DNA of 64,000 nucleotides from Mongoliitalea lutea (GCF_014652135.1 NZ_BMYF01000001.1:186650-250649), one strand, 5' to 3'; shown: positions 23,816 through 32,962, counted from the first letter of the stretch. Numbers and translations are program-made. The notes: generated by a model not told the origin, from the sequence alone.

Positions 23816-25516
23816 CTTCCTATAAACCACCTGAATCAATCCAGCAAAAAGCATCACTGCAATACAGCCAATCGCATTGTACCAGAGAAAACCAATATTG
23901 ATCGGAATACCTAGCAGGCTGCCTCCATTGTTGAAATGGATCAAGAGAATCAATGCCTCTGCTAAAAAAGCTGCGATAAATACCGCATTGCCTTTAACCC
24001 ATTTCATGTAGAAGCCAACTACAAAGATCCCTAAAATGGTCCCATAGAAGAGTGAGCCTAACAAGTTTACTGCCTGTATCAGGTTTTCGAATAAGGTCGC
24101 ATAGGTGGCAAATAGAATCGCTATGACTCCCCATAGTCCCGTAAACCATTTGGAAGAAAGCATGTAATGGTACTGAGAACCCCTTTTCGCAATGGAGCGC
24201 TTATACAAATCTACTGTGGTTGTACTACCTAAAGCATTGAGTTCAGAGGCTGTAGAGGACATGGCAGCAGAGAAGATTACGGCAAACAACAAACCCACAA
24301 TACCTTTTGGTAAATAGTCCATCACAAAGCGCATAAAGATATAATCCGTATCTCTTGTTTCGGCTTTTTCGTCATTGCGAACAATCAGCTCCTTGGTTTC
24401 CTTCCGGATACTTTCCTGATAGAAAGTCTTCTTTTTAATATTATCCTGCGCCAAAGTAATCCCACGCTTATCATTGATGGCCACTGCATCCAATAAATCC
24501 TGAATATCCTTTTTCTTTTCTACAAAGACTTGATTGTACTCTTCTTTTAGGAAATCAAAATCCTGCTTAAACGGTGATTGCTCCAATTGTTCCGTCTGCA
24601 CCTTATTGAAAACTACCGGAGGCTCGTAAAACTGATAGAACACATACACCATCACCCCAATAAAGAGGATGATAAACTGCATGGGAACTTTCAACAAGCC
24701 ATTCATCATCAAGCCCATGCGGCTTTGGGTCAAGGAACTCCCGGAAAGGTAGCGCTGCACCTGTGATTGATCTGTTCCGAAGTAGGACAAAAACAAAAAC
24801 ACCGCTGCTGTCATCCCAGACCAGAAATTATACCGGTCAGCTAGGTTAAATTCGAAGTTGACAATATTCAAGCGCTCCATTTTCCCTGCCACATGCATGG
24901 CTTCAGTAAACTTGACTGGAAGCATGTTCACTACGAAAATGCCCGCTAGTACCATCCCTCCCATCATCACCGCCATTTGCTGTTTTTGAGTAATGGACAC
25001 AGCTTTGGTTCCGCCTGATACGGTATAAATGATTACTAAAACTCCAATAAACACATTGGTAAATGTCAAATTCCAGCCTAACAAGGTGGAAAGAATAATG
25101 GAAGGGGCATAAATAGTAATCCCTGCCGCAAGCCCTCGTTGGATCAAAAATAATAAGGCCGCAAGCGTTCGGGTTTTCAGGTCAAATCTTGATTCCAAAA
25201 ACTCATAAGCAGTATACACCTTGAGTTTGTAGTACATAGGAAGAAAAGTCACCGAAAGGATAATCATGGCTACCGGCAATCCAAAATAAAATTGGATGAA
25301 GCGCATCCCGTCTTCGTAGGCTTGTCCGGGCGTACTCAGAAAGGTGATGGCCGAAGCCTGTGTAGCCATGATGGACAGACCGATGGTCCACCAATTCATA
25401 TCACTCCCCCCCCGGATATAGGATTCCATATCCTTAGCACCATAAGTTTTCCATACCCCATAGCCCACAATGGCTGCTAGGGTACCAAACATGACCAACC
25501 AATCTATCAGACTCAT
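23813..25516 (-). CDS. Sodium:solute symporter (SSS/SLC5 family)
   Basis: A 567-residue inner membrane transporter with about 13 hydrophobic spans. SSS landmarks include GGSDMNWWTIGLSIMATQ, ASAITFLSTPGQAYEDG near the N-terminus, YTVSGGTKAVSITQKQQ, and SAAMSSTASELNALGSTTTVD with the Na2-site serines and threonines. A charged cytoplasmic insert (about 290-370) interrupts the membrane domain. The substrate is probably a sugar or organic acid, going by family alone. The start overlaps the stop of a 33-residue membrane peptide gene by four bases (ATGA), and a PIG-L deacetylase gene lies upstream, so the transporter probably carries a sugar derivative handled by that enzyme. Confidence 0.93.
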   Translation of the reverse strand: MSLIDWLVMFGTLAAIVGYGVWKTYGAKDMESYIRGGSDMNWWTIGLSIMATQASAITFLSTPGQAYEDGMRFIQFYFGLPVAMIILSVTFLPMYYKLKVYTAYEFLESRFDLKTRTLAALLFLIQRGLAAGITIYAPSIILSTLLGWNLTFTNVFIGVLVIIYTVSGGTKAVSITQKQQMAVMMGGMVLAGIFVVNMLPVKFTEAMHVAGKMERLNIVNFEFNLADRYNFWSGMTAAVFLFLSYFGTDQSQVQRYLSGSSLTQSRMGLMMNGLLKVPMQFIILFIGVMVYVFYQFYEPPVVFNKVQTEQLEQSPFKQDFDFLKEEYNQVFVEKKKDIQDLLDAVAINDKRGITLAQDNIKKKTFYQESIRKETKELIVRNDEKAETRDTDYIFMRFVMDYLPKGIVGLLFAVIFSAAMSSTASELNALGSTTTVDLYKRSIAKRGSQYHYMLSSKWFTGLWGVIAILFATYATLFENLIQAVNLLGSLFYGTILGIFVVGFYMKWVKGNAVFIAAFLAEALILLIHFNNGGSLLGIPINIGFLWYNAIGCIAVMLFAGLIQVVYRK

Positions 25517-25614
25517 GAGAAATGCAGGGTTATCCAGTAAAACAGCCCAATCAGAATGATCAAAGCGAGCATCAAACCAATATACCAGTTACGCCAATTG
25601 ATTTTATTTTCCAT
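25513..25614 (-). CDS. 33-residue single-span membrane peptide between PIG-L and symporter genes
   Basis: A tiny frame starting at the ATG at 25614 encodes MENKINWRNWYIGLM, followed by the hydrophobic stretch LALIILIGLFYWITL, and ends HFS. It overlaps the end of the PIG-L gene by 11 bases and the start of the symporter by four bases (ATGA), which strongly suggests coupled translation. One membrane span with a short polar, Trp-rich N-terminus fits a small accessory subunit of the transporter, as small partner proteins are known for some sodium:solute symporters (for example DUF4212 and DUF485 proteins, which are longer). I do not recognise a named family. Confidence 0.6.
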   Translation of the reverse strand: MENKINWRNWYIGLMLALIILIGLFYWITLHFS

Positions 25615-28072
25615 TGCCTTGTTCTATCATATTGACAAAAAGCTTGATAGCACCAGGCACACCTGCCGGTAACTGTCTAAACCATGAAATTCCGGAATAA
25701 GAATAGGTACCTTTTCCATAGTTTGTAAAAATCAGAGAACCTTGGGTTGGATTTTCTCCCGGATCCTGCATGGTAAATGGAGTTTGATAGTTGGCATCCC
25801 AATTACTGGCAAAATACAATCCTCTCTCCTGCACCCAACCGTCAAAATCAGTTTGGGTAACTTGGTTAGGATAACTCATCAATTGGTGTTTGAAATCCAC
25901 TTCTACAGGACTGCCTTCCACCGTCACACGATCTCTGGAAATGGAGAAAGGATATGGTCCCAATTCACGGGTCAGTAATGGCGAAGATGTATTGTACTGC
26001 ACAATCACATTCCCCCCTTCTTTGACATATTCCATCAATTGATCCGCATTGTTTGCCAAGGATTGGTTGGTATTGAAAGCACGAATGCCCACAATCACAG
26101 TTTTGAATTCAGTAAATCTAAGCAAGTTCAGTTCTGCATCATCCAAAATAGTTAGATCATAACCCAAGCTTCGGAGAATTTCCGGTACATCATCCCCTGC
26201 CCCTTGAATGTAGGCAATCTTCCCTCCCGATATTTTCAAATCCATTTTCACCAAATTGATTTTGGTTTCGGTAAAATAGGTCAGATTCGGAATATGCTTG
26301 TACAAAATACGTTTGGTATCCTGACCGAAAGATTGGCCATTTGGCAATACATATCGAATATTTACTTCCTTGGTCAATTGATCGGAATCAAGGAATGTAA
26401 TGTTGTAAACCAACCGTTTTCTTCGCTCATCTGTTCCTGCCAATGCTACACGGTATTGATTAGACTGCAAGCCGTCGATGACGATGGAACCATTATTTTT
26501 AAACTGATCTCTGAAAGACACTTCTACTCTGAGGTCATGACGTGAGCCCGGAATGAGGAATACATTGTTTTTATCCAAACTCACATTGACTTCCGGAACC
26601 AACGTAAATGGCTGTTGGATTTCTCCATCCACTTGGTCGTTGTATTTGTATCGCAAAGGAACCTCCCAGGAAATACTCTGTCCATCTACGTCAATACTTA
26701 CTGTCCCTGAAATACTTGGCTCATTAATCGGCGGTCCAATCAACTGAGGATCTTGTATGTCAAAAAGACTTTGTTCGATTCCGTTGGCCAACCAAAAAGG
26801 TTGAGATACCGGATAGTCAACCGGGACTTTGAAGTTTAATGGTTGGGAAACCACTTGATTATTGACGGCTAATTGATTCAGGGATTGATTGAACAGCTTT
26901 CCTTTGAAATCAATCAACTTCAACTGAATGCCACTAGGGTTATTGAATACAAATTCAGCCGCTAATTCCTCTCCCGGGTAACCGATTTCTTTGCGGATAG
27001 TGAATTCTGTTTTGACACCCAAGGTCTGCAAAATCATTCGATCCAAATGGGCTTTTTTCTCATTTACCCACACCGCATTGCTTTGAATTGGGTTCAACAG
27101 CTTTCTAATCTCCAATAATTGCTGCGCATGCTGGGTAGGTTGAATGAAGTTAAAGGAAGCAATCAATTGATTTATCCTCGCCTCTATGTCCTTTCCATTG
27201 GGGATTTCAAGCCAACGATTGGGAATACCCTCAAAAGGTGAATCTTTAAACGCCTCTCCTTTGACCAGTTCGATGAAATCATTGCCTCTTCCAATTTGAG
27301 ACGTAGAACCAAACCCTTGTGACTTGTGCATGGTACGGGAATCAGCGGCTATTTGGGAATAGGTTTCACCCAAAAGTGGATTAAAGTCCCCTACTGTGCT
27401 GAATGTATGATACAATTTGTCTTCTTTGGGTTCGTACTGCCCTCCCCAAGAGTAGGCATTCCAAAAAATCCTGCGGGCTTTCCAAGGTTGAACGCTGGTC
27501 AATTGCTCTGGAAAAACATCTCTTTTATCTGTGATATCAAAAGCCTCGGATGCTAAAATAGCTGAAGTAGTGTGGTGCCCGTGAGTGGTACCGGGAATGG
27601 TGTTGAATCGGTTGATGATGATATCAGGCTGGAAGCGTCTGATGATCCAAACCACATCTGAAAGCAGTTCGTCTTTATCCCAGTTCATCAAGGTTTCATC
27701 TGGGTTTTTGGAAAAGCCAAAGTCTAAGGCTCTGGAAAACAATTGTCTTCCACCATCCCGTTCCCGGGCTTTCATCAATTCATGGGTTCGGATATAACCT
27801 AATTCTATACCAAGTTCTTTGCCGATCAAATTTTGTCCCCCATCCCCTCTTGTCAAAGATAGGTAAGCTACTTGTGCATGCTCCTTATTAGCAAGGTAAC
27901 CGATCAGACGTGTGTTTTCATCATCTGGGTGAGCAGCGACATAGAGCACACGTTTGGTTTCTTTAAACTTCAACAGATCATGATATAATGCTGAAGAAGG
28001 TAAATTCTGGGCATTTACAATCCCTGACAAGCATATAAAATAAGCAATTAACAGTTGGTTAAATTTCTTCAT
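25604..28072 (-). CDS. Exported PIG-L/LmbE-family deacetylase with long C-terminal extension
   Basis: An 822-residue protein with a signal peptide (LLIAYFICLSGIVNAQ). The PIG-L domain (about 38-270) carries the zinc-binding AAHPDDENTR (HPDDE at 48-52) and the downstream HGHHTTSAI. These enzymes remove acetyl groups from N-acetylglucosaminyl compounds. After a beta-rich middle region, the last 200 residues (from about GGKIAYIQGAGDDVPEI) look like a class-I glutamine-amidotransferase-like fold without an evident catalytic Cys. Similar large PIG-L proteins are found in Bacteroidota. It is the first gene of an operon with the 33-residue peptide and the symporter, which suggests uptake of the deacetylated sugar. 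Confidence 0.9.
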   Translation of the reverse strand: MKKFNQLLIAYFICLSGIVNAQNLPSSALYHDLLKFKETKRVLYVAAHPDDENTRLIGYLANKEHAQVAYLSLTRGDGGQNLIGKELGIELGYIRTHELMKARERDGGRQLFSRALDFGFSKNPDETLMNWDKDELLSDVVWIIRRFQPDIIINRFNTIPGTTHGHHTTSAILASEAFDITDKRDVFPEQLTSVQPWKARRIFWNAYSWGGQYEPKEDKLYHTFSTVGDFNPLLGETYSQIAADSRTMHKSQGFGSTSQIGRGNDFIELVKGEAFKDSPFEGIPNRWLEIPNGKDIEARINQLIASFNFIQPTQHAQQLLEIRKLLNPIQSNAVWVNEKKAHLDRMILQTLGVKTEFTIRKEIGYPGEELAAEFVFNNPSGIQLKLIDFKGKLFNQSLNQLAVNNQVVSQPLNFKVPVDYPVSQPFWLANGIEQSLFDIQDPQLIGPPINEPSISGTVSIDVDGQSISWEVPLRYKYNDQVDGEIQQPFTLVPEVNVSLDKNNVFLIPGSRHDLRVEVSFRDQFKNNGSIVIDGLQSNQYRVALAGTDERRKRLVYNITFLDSDQLTKEVNIRYVLPNGQSFGQDTKRILYKHIPNLTYFTETKINLVKMDLKISGGKIAYIQGAGDDVPEILRSLGYDLTILDDAELNLLRFTEFKTVIVGIRAFNTNQSLANNADQLMEYVKEGGNVIVQYNTSSPLLTRELGPYPFSISRDRVTVEGSPVEVDFKHQLMSYPNQVTQTDFDGWVQERGLYFASNWDANYQTPFTMQDPGENPTQGSLIFTNYGKGTYSYSGISWFRQLPAGVPGAIKLFVNMIEQGNGK

Positions 28073-28429
28073 ATAGACAGAATTTCCGAAAAGCTAGAAG
28101 GAAAGTTTGGAGTTCCAAATAGTTTTTTTGTAAAAGGATAAATGAAATGTAGGAGGGTCATTTGCCAGATATATCAACTTATTTCCTAACGATCGGAAAT
28201 TGAAATTGGTTTAATTAAGTAAAATGAAGAATTATCTTACAATCGTGCCAAAAGACGAAAAAGATTGACAAACAATTAACCAGCATAAAGTATAAAAAAT
28301 AAGTGTATAGTCAGTATATACCATATAACAAAAAAAGCGCTTCCAAAACCCACTATTTCATAGTAATATTTACCATGTTAGTAAGCATTGAAGACGCTAT
28401 TTTTTTTGATTTTTTGAAGATAATCGACA
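28073..28429. other. Intergenic stretch upstream of the PIG-L operon
   Basis: A 357-base gap, AT-rich, that must hold the PIG-L operon promoter on the minus strand. Its left end holds the probable terminator of the TM2 gene (28330-28405). No coding frame and no other structure were recognised. Confidence 0.5.
28330..28405 (-). terminator. Possible terminator of the DUF2752/TM2 operon
   Basis: On the minus strand AGCG(T)CTTC pairs with GAAGCGCT, which is followed by seven T residues. The loop is long (about 50 bases) and the stem has one bulge, so this is a weak call. Confidence 0.35.
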
Positions 28430-28786
28430 CTAACCTCTATTGAAACTCATCATATTCAGTGTTTCATGCGCTACTTTTACATTAAATTCATAAGCAAGGC
28501 TTTTGTAATTCACCAAATCAACAATGGTTCCAATAAAACAAAGTCCAACCGTAAAGAAATATAAAATACCAAGCCCAACCTGTCCAAGTATAAACCTGTG
28601 AAGTCCAGCAAAGCCTACAAAACCCAGTAAGCATAGAATCAAAACCATTTGGTTATCTTTACGACGTGCACGATAAACCGAAGAAAATAAGCTAGCCTGC
28701 TCATCATCCATTTCTTTCATGATTCCTTGGATATAACCTAATTCCATTCCTTCTAACTCCGGAAGGTGTCTTAATACATTAGCCAT
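28430..28786 (-). CDS. TM2 domain protein
   Basis: A 118-residue protein. A charged N-terminal part (about 1-45) is followed by two membrane helices forming the TM2 hairpin, with the characteristic GFAGLHRFILGQVGLGILYF and TVGLCFIGTIVDLVNY. The molecular role of TM2 domains in bacteria is not known. Its start overlaps the end of the DUF2752 gene by eight bases, and the two small membrane proteins are very likely translated together. This pairing is frequent in Bacteroidota, as far as I recall. Confidence 0.88.
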   Translation of the reverse strand: MANVLRHLPELEGMELGYIQGIMKEMDDEQASLFSSVYRARRKDNQMVLILCLLGFVGFAGLHRFILGQVGLGILYFFTVGLCFIGTIVDLVNYKSLAYEFNVKVAHETLNMMSFNRG

Positions 28787-29096
28787 GATTTCTAGTTGTT
28801 TTAAAGTTTCTGATTAATTGAATAACTCGATAAGTAATGACAGCAAAGGCAAACATACCCATCGGATGCATAGACCAAGAGGCTTGAAAATCACCATGTG
28901 TTAACAAACTCATTGACCTACCCAACCCACACCCAGGGCACCAATGAAACCCTAGATTATCCAAGGGGCAAAGTGTGAAATGTTGTGGCCCATTAGGATC
29001 AATTAATAAAATGCCCATGAGAGCACCTATCCAAAAGATCAATTCGAGCGAAAACTTAGATACATACTTGCTGATTGCTTTCATATACTTGTTCAA
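28779..29096 (-). CDS. DUF2752 small membrane protein
   Basis: A 105-residue protein with two to three membrane segments and the family signature CPGCGLGRSMSLLTHGDFQ preceded by LCPLDNLGFHW. DUF2752 has no known function. The cysteine-rich CPGCG motif could bind a metal or form a disulfide, which is an inference. It overlaps the TM2 gene by eight bases. The MpaB-type gene lies about 100 bases upstream on the same strand. Confidence 0.9.
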   Translation of the reverse strand: MNKYMKAISKYVSKFSLELIFWIGALMGILLIDPNGPQHFTLCPLDNLGFHWCPGCGLGRSMSLLTHGDFQASWSMHPMGMFAFAVITYRVIQLIRNFKTTRNHG

Positions 29097-29193
29097 AATA
29101 CCAAAAAGATGCCAGCTTTAAAATCGGCCTAAAAAGAGCATTTCAGGGCTTTTTAAGAAAGTTTCTTGCCAAAATCGGACAAAAAATGTACGA

Positions 29194-30288
29194 TTATGAA
29201 CGCTTTATGACAGGCACGGTCAACTCTACTTGCTTTCCTAATCGGATTACACTTTGGCGCAAAAACTCTCTTCGGGTATTGTCATAGGTAATAGAAGCAT
29301 TGGATTCCCGCTGTCTAGTAAAACTCCAGTCCAACAAAATTCTAAATGCAAGTCCAGGAACTTGTTCAGTATATGGTAAGTTTAATGCTTTTGATGCATC
29401 TTTACCTACTAAAAAAGCAATAACACGCTTTAGTGATGCCGTTATACCAGGTTCACCAAAGGTTTGCTCATAATAATGAATCAAAGAATTGATCAACTGA
29501 ATTCCAGCCTCAGACTGCTTCAAATGACGTTTTCGAATCAAGCGCTCCAATTCAAAGGCTTCTTTGGAAGTCTCCGGCCAGGACTCTATAGTTAATCCTA
29601 AATATTGACCTACGAGCTTCCAGTAATACAAAACTGCCTCATAAACTTCCAAACCCGGATATTTACCTAACTTATCCAAACCCCGAATTACCAACATACT
29701 AAAAGCAAGATTGGTCCCAATCATATCCTCTTGGTTGATAGGAACACCCCACTCAGCTTTCCAATCTTTTGCATAATGCTTTACAAAGTACCGACTAAAA
29801 GCATGAATCAATCGAACTTTGGCCAAGGTCAACAAACTTTCATTGACTTGTAAAAATGTCCCTGGCTTAAAAGCGTCTAGGAGAAATAAAGCAGTTTCCA
29901 TTAAGCGCTGTCCAACTTCCTCAGTGATCCGTTTGGAACGGACTAAAACCTGTGCCCCATCTGCAAATGCATAACAATAAGGTAACGAGTAAAGACCTAA
30001 AAGAGACAAATAATCATTTCCCTGAGAGCCAAAAAAATCTTGAGCAAGGTTCACTTTTCGCTGGTCCAATTGTTTGGGAACACTACGATAAACAGCAAAA
30101 AAATTCTGAAAATTGTTACTAAAAGCGGCTAAATCAGCTACAACTGGTACATATCCTTTCCATGAATTTATTGCGACTGCCCAATCAGGGTTTGCTAACA
30201 ATTCTGGAATAAGCGCATCAGCCAAAGGGTCGCCTTGTTGACGTAATGCGTTTAGGTAAGATTTTTTGTAGTAAGATAAATTTTTCAC
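29194..30288 (-). CDS. MpaB-type oxygenase (DUF2236 family)
   Basis: A 364-residue soluble protein. The conserved blocks are VRLIHAFSRYFVKHYAKDW, WGVPINQEDMIGTNLAFS and LGLTIESWPETSKEAFELE. These place it in the DUF2236/MpaB' family, which includes the latex-clearing protein Lcp, a b-type heme oxygenase, and fungal MpaB. The conserved His of VRLIHAFSRY is a candidate heme ligand. The natural substrate is unknown. It is divergent from the beta-propeller gene with a gap of only 55 bases, so the two promoters must overlap or be very compact. Confidence 0.82.
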   Translation of the reverse strand: MKNLSYYKKSYLNALRQQGDPLADALIPELLANPDWAVAINSWKGYVPVVADLAAFSNNFQNFFAVYRSVPKQLDQRKVNLAQDFFGSQGNDYLSLLGLYSLPYCYAFADGAQVLVRSKRITEEVGQRLMETALFLLDAFKPGTFLQVNESLLTLAKVRLIHAFSRYFVKHYAKDWKAEWGVPINQEDMIGTNLAFSMLVIRGLDKLGKYPGLEVYEAVLYYWKLVGQYLGLTIESWPETSKEAFELERLIRKRHLKQSEAGIQLINSLIHYYEQTFGEPGITASLKRVIAFLVGKDASKALNLPYTEQVPGLAFRILLDWSFTRQRESNASITYDNTRREFLRQSVIRLGKQVELTVPVIKRS

Positions 30289-30343
30289 AAGAATTTAACT
30301 CCGAATTGCTACTTTAGTTTCTTGAATTTAGGACATATTCTTC

Positions 30344-31234
30344 ATGAGATTTTATATTGTAACACTTTATCTTATCCTTTCCACTTGGCAAATCAGTTTA
30401 GCACAGCAACAAACTGATCTAGTAGTAGTAGATGCTCGATTAAAAAAAGGAAGCCTGCAAATCGATGTTGAATCCTTAGAACTTCTTACAAATCGAAATA
30501 TGTATGACAATCAGCCTTTTTTTATTAATGAAAAACAGTTGGCATTTTCTGCGGCAGACGACAAAGGAAATCATGACATAATTATCTATACATTCTCCTC
30601 AAAAAAATTCATTAACTTAACCCAAACACGCGATTTTAATGAATTTTCGCCTGCTACCACCGATTGCGGTTTGTATGTTTCCTCTGTAACAGTAGAGCCA
30701 ACAGGTAAACAACGATTATGGTTGTATCCAAATAACTTTGGTGAACCAGAACTACTGTATGATAATCTTGAACCAGTAGGATATTATGCTTGGTATGATA
30801 ATAAAGCTGCTTTATTTATTTTGGGCTCACCAAATAAACTAATATACCCTTACTCCCGCGATGAAATATTTACCATAGCAGAAAATGTAGGAAGAAGTAT
30901 TCATTTAAGACCAAATAGTTCAATTATCAGTTACATAGATAAAAGCGATCTACTAGACACTCCAGAAGGAAAAACTTATGCAATCAAAGGTTTTGATATT
31001 AAAAATAGAATCTATCATGATTTCGGTAGAACATCACCAGATTCAGAAGATATGATTTGGATTTCAAAGGACATCCTTTTAATGGGTTCAGGTTCAACAT
31101 TAGTTTCCAGAAATGTTTCCAAAAACGTATGGAAACCAGTTGCGGATATTAATCTTGACACTCATGGGAATATTTCAAGGCTTGCATATTCAGCCAAATT
31201 AAAGAAACTTATCTTAACGATGGAGAGACAATAA
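30344..31234 (+). CDS. Exported TolB-like beta-propeller protein
   Basis: A 296-residue protein with a signal peptide (YIVTLYLILSTWQISLAQ). The body contains repeated strands of the WD40-like/TolB kind, such as FINEKQLAFSAADDKGNHDI, YTFSSKKFINLTQTRDFN and EFSPATTDCGLYVSSV. The first blade motifs are clear and the later ones degenerate. Such propellers bind proteins or peptides in the periplasm. The exact function is unknown, and no partner gene is adjacent on the same strand. Confidence 0.7.
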   Translation: MRFYIVTLYLILSTWQISLAQQQTDLVVVDARLKKGSLQIDVESLELLTNRNMYDNQPFFINEKQLAFSAADDKGNHDIIIYTFSSKKFINLTQTRDFNEFSPATTDCGLYVSSVTVEPTGKQRLWLYPNNFGEPELLYDNLEPVGYYAWYDNKAALFILGSPNKLIYPYSRDEIFTIAENVGRSIHLRPNSSIISYIDKSDLLDTPEGKTYAIKGFDIKNRIYHDFGRTSPDSEDMIWISKDILLMGSGSTLVSRNVSKNVWKPVADINLDTHGNISRLAYSAKLKKLILTMERQ

Positions 31235-31307
31235 CAATAGATACTCAATTGGCTAAATAATTTAATCACTTTATTATTTATGAAATCAGTCCGTAGCTTT
31301 CAATCAA

Positions 31308-32093
31308 TTAATAATTTATTTCACCTCTAAGATAGGTAACTGCTTTACCTGTTATTAATACCCTATTTTCCAAAATCTCACAATTTAATTCTCCACCTCT
31401 TTTTGATAATTGCCTTGCTACAAATTTTGTCTTATTCATTTTGAGACTCCATAGTACAGTCAAACTTGTATGTGCTGAACCTGTCACAGGATCTTCCGGA
31501 ACTCCTACTTTAGGAGCAAAGAATCTGGAAACAAAATCTACTTGATATCCAGGCGCTGTAATTATTACTCCTCTGGCATCAATACGCTCAATAGCTGGTA
31601 TTGCAACCTTCATGGTTTGAATCATTTGTTCTGAATCAAAAACTAAAATGATATCTGTTTTCCCCATATAAGCTTCATATGGAGGATATTGAAAACCCTC
31701 CATTAATTCTTTTGTTAACGGTATTTTTTTAATTTCATCTGCAGGAAAGTTTAGTGTGATACCATTAGCAGTGCGATAAACCTTCAAAAGACCGGAGTAT
31801 CGGGAATAAAAGTTAATAACATTGCTACAATAGTTTTCTTCTTCAAACAGGACATGCGCAGCGGAAAGTGTAGCATGTCCACACAAAGCAACTTCAGTGG
31901 TAGGTGTAAACCATCGCAAATCAAACCCTTCTTCGTTTTGCACATAAAAAGCAGTTTCTGAAAGGTTATTTTCTAAAGCAATGGCTTGCAAACGTTCGTC
32001 TGGCAACCATGAATTTAATGGTACCACAGCTGCTGGATTACCTCCAAATATTTGCTCAGAAAAAGCATCAACTTGATATATTTTTGTTGCCAT
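31308..32093 (-). CDS. PhzF-family isomerase-like protein
   Basis: A protein of about 261 residues when started at the ATG at 32093 (MATKIYQVDAFSEQIFGGNP). An upstream in-frame Met at 32153 adds 20 residues that do not fit the family. PhzF landmarks are FGGNPAAVVPL, the catalytic Glu in LSETAFYVQ, TPTTEVALCGHATLSAAHVL and EDPVTGSAHTSL. The fold is that of diaminopimelate epimerase. True PhzF acts in phenazine synthesis, but there are no other phenazine genes here, so this is a general PhzF-like enzyme with unknown substrate. Confidence 0.9.
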   Translation of the reverse strand: MATKIYQVDAFSEQIFGGNPAAVVPLNSWLPDERLQAIALENNLSETAFYVQNEEGFDLRWFTPTTEVALCGHATLSAAHVLFEEENYCSNVINFYSRYSGLLKVYRTANGITLNFPADEIKKIPLTKELMEGFQYPPYEAYMGKTDIILVFDSEQMIQTMKVAIPAIERIDARGVIITAPGYQVDFVSRFFAPKVGVPEDPVTGSAHTSLTVLWSLKMNKTKFVARQLSKRGGELNCEILENRVLITGKAVTYLRGEINY

Positions 32094-32390
32094 TTTAATG
32101 ATTATTTTTTTAAGATTGTCCGCATTCATTACAGAAACTATACAATTGATCAAATAACTAACTTTACAAGGATCACATTGTTATATAACGTTAATTATGG
32201 TCGATCATCGCAATATATTCTTTTTAACTCCAGTGTAATTGTGGTAAATCTCATTATTTTTTAAAGAAAGATACTAACGATAAATAAATTAATAGGATGA
32301 ATTTTAAATAAATCAACTAGACGGACAATCTATGGAGTTAAGCGATTTACTTTTTCCGAGAATTACCTCTGTTATCAATAGTTTAGTTTG

Positions 32391-32419
32391 TAAACGTTTA
32401 TAAACGACTATAAACGTTT
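32391..32419. promoter_or_regulatory. Two AAACGTTT palindromes upstream of ssb
   Basis: AAACGTTT occurs at 32392-32399 and 32412-32419, 20 bases apart (about two helical turns), with a further TAAACG half-site between them. The core fits the AAnCGnTT pattern of LacI/PurR-type operators. It lies about 80 bases before the ssb start. A regulator has not been identified. The rest of the 344-base gap 32154-32497 shows no gene. Confidence 0.45.
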
Positions 32420-32497
32420 CATAAATGGCTAGTTAATTTTTTTTTCAAGAAATTTATCTAATAAAACATACACCTTATCAACTAAAAAACAAACATT

Positions 32498-32842
32498 ATG
32501 AGTAGTATCCGAAACAAGGTACAACTGATCGGGAGATTAGGTACCAAACCTGAAATGAAAGAATTTGAATCAGGAAAGAAGAAAGTTTCTTTTAGCTTAG
32601 CTACCAATGAGTATTATTATAATAAAGCCGGTGAGCGAGTAGAAGAAACAACATGGCACAATCTTATCGCTTGGGATAAATCTGCTGAAAACATGCTCAA
32701 GCTATTGGATAAAGGTTCTGAAGTGGCTATTGAAGGCAAAATCTCTAACCGTTCTTATGAAGATAAAGATGGAGTAAAAAAATATCTGACTGAAATAATT
32801 GTAGAGGAATTCGTTCTATTTGGTGAAAAAGTTTCAAGTTAA
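32498..32842 (+). CDS. ssb: Single-stranded DNA-binding protein, short form
   Basis: A 114-residue protein consisting almost only of an OB fold: NKVQLIGRLGTKPEMKEFES, FSLATNEYYYNKAGER, TTWHNLIAWDKSAENMLKLL and VAIEGKISNRSYEDKDG. It lacks the flexible linker and the acidic DDDIPF-like C-terminal tip that recruits repair and replication proteins in standard Ssb. It is therefore probably a second, specialised paralog used in competence, stress or plasmid-like processes. It has its own terminator and paired AAACGTTT sites upstream. Confidence 0.9.
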   Translation: MSSIRNKVQLIGRLGTKPEMKEFESGKKKVSFSLATNEYYYNKAGERVEETTWHNLIAWDKSAENMLKLLDKGSEVAIEGKISNRSYEDKDGVKKYLTEIIVEEFVLFGEKVSS

Positions 32843-32854
32843 TCAATGATTTAA

Positions 32855-32909
32855 AGGAAGCTGCTGTTGTATATTAACTTTTTAGAATTCACTGCAGCTT
32901 CCATTTTTT
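32855..32909 (+). terminator. Intrinsic terminator after ssb
   Basis: GGAAGCTGC (32856-32864) pairs with GCAGCTTCC (32894-32902), followed by ATTTTTT. The stem is nine perfect base pairs and the loop about 29 bases. Confidence 0.7.
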
Positions 32910-32954
32910 ACTCTTGTATTTTAAAATAAGCAAACAAATACACCTATTTATCAG

Positions 32955-32962
32955 TATTTTTG
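32955..32962 (+). promoter_or_regulatory. Probable -7 box of pfkA
   Basis: TATTTTTG fits TAnnTTTG, 21 bases before the ATG at 32984. The -33 element is not obvious. Confidence 0.45.

Noticed and set aside
23640-23825. A 61-codon plus-strand frame rich in Ile, Ser, Tyr and Asn
   Set aside because: It is a translation of the AT-rich ATATCAATC repeats and has no coding character.
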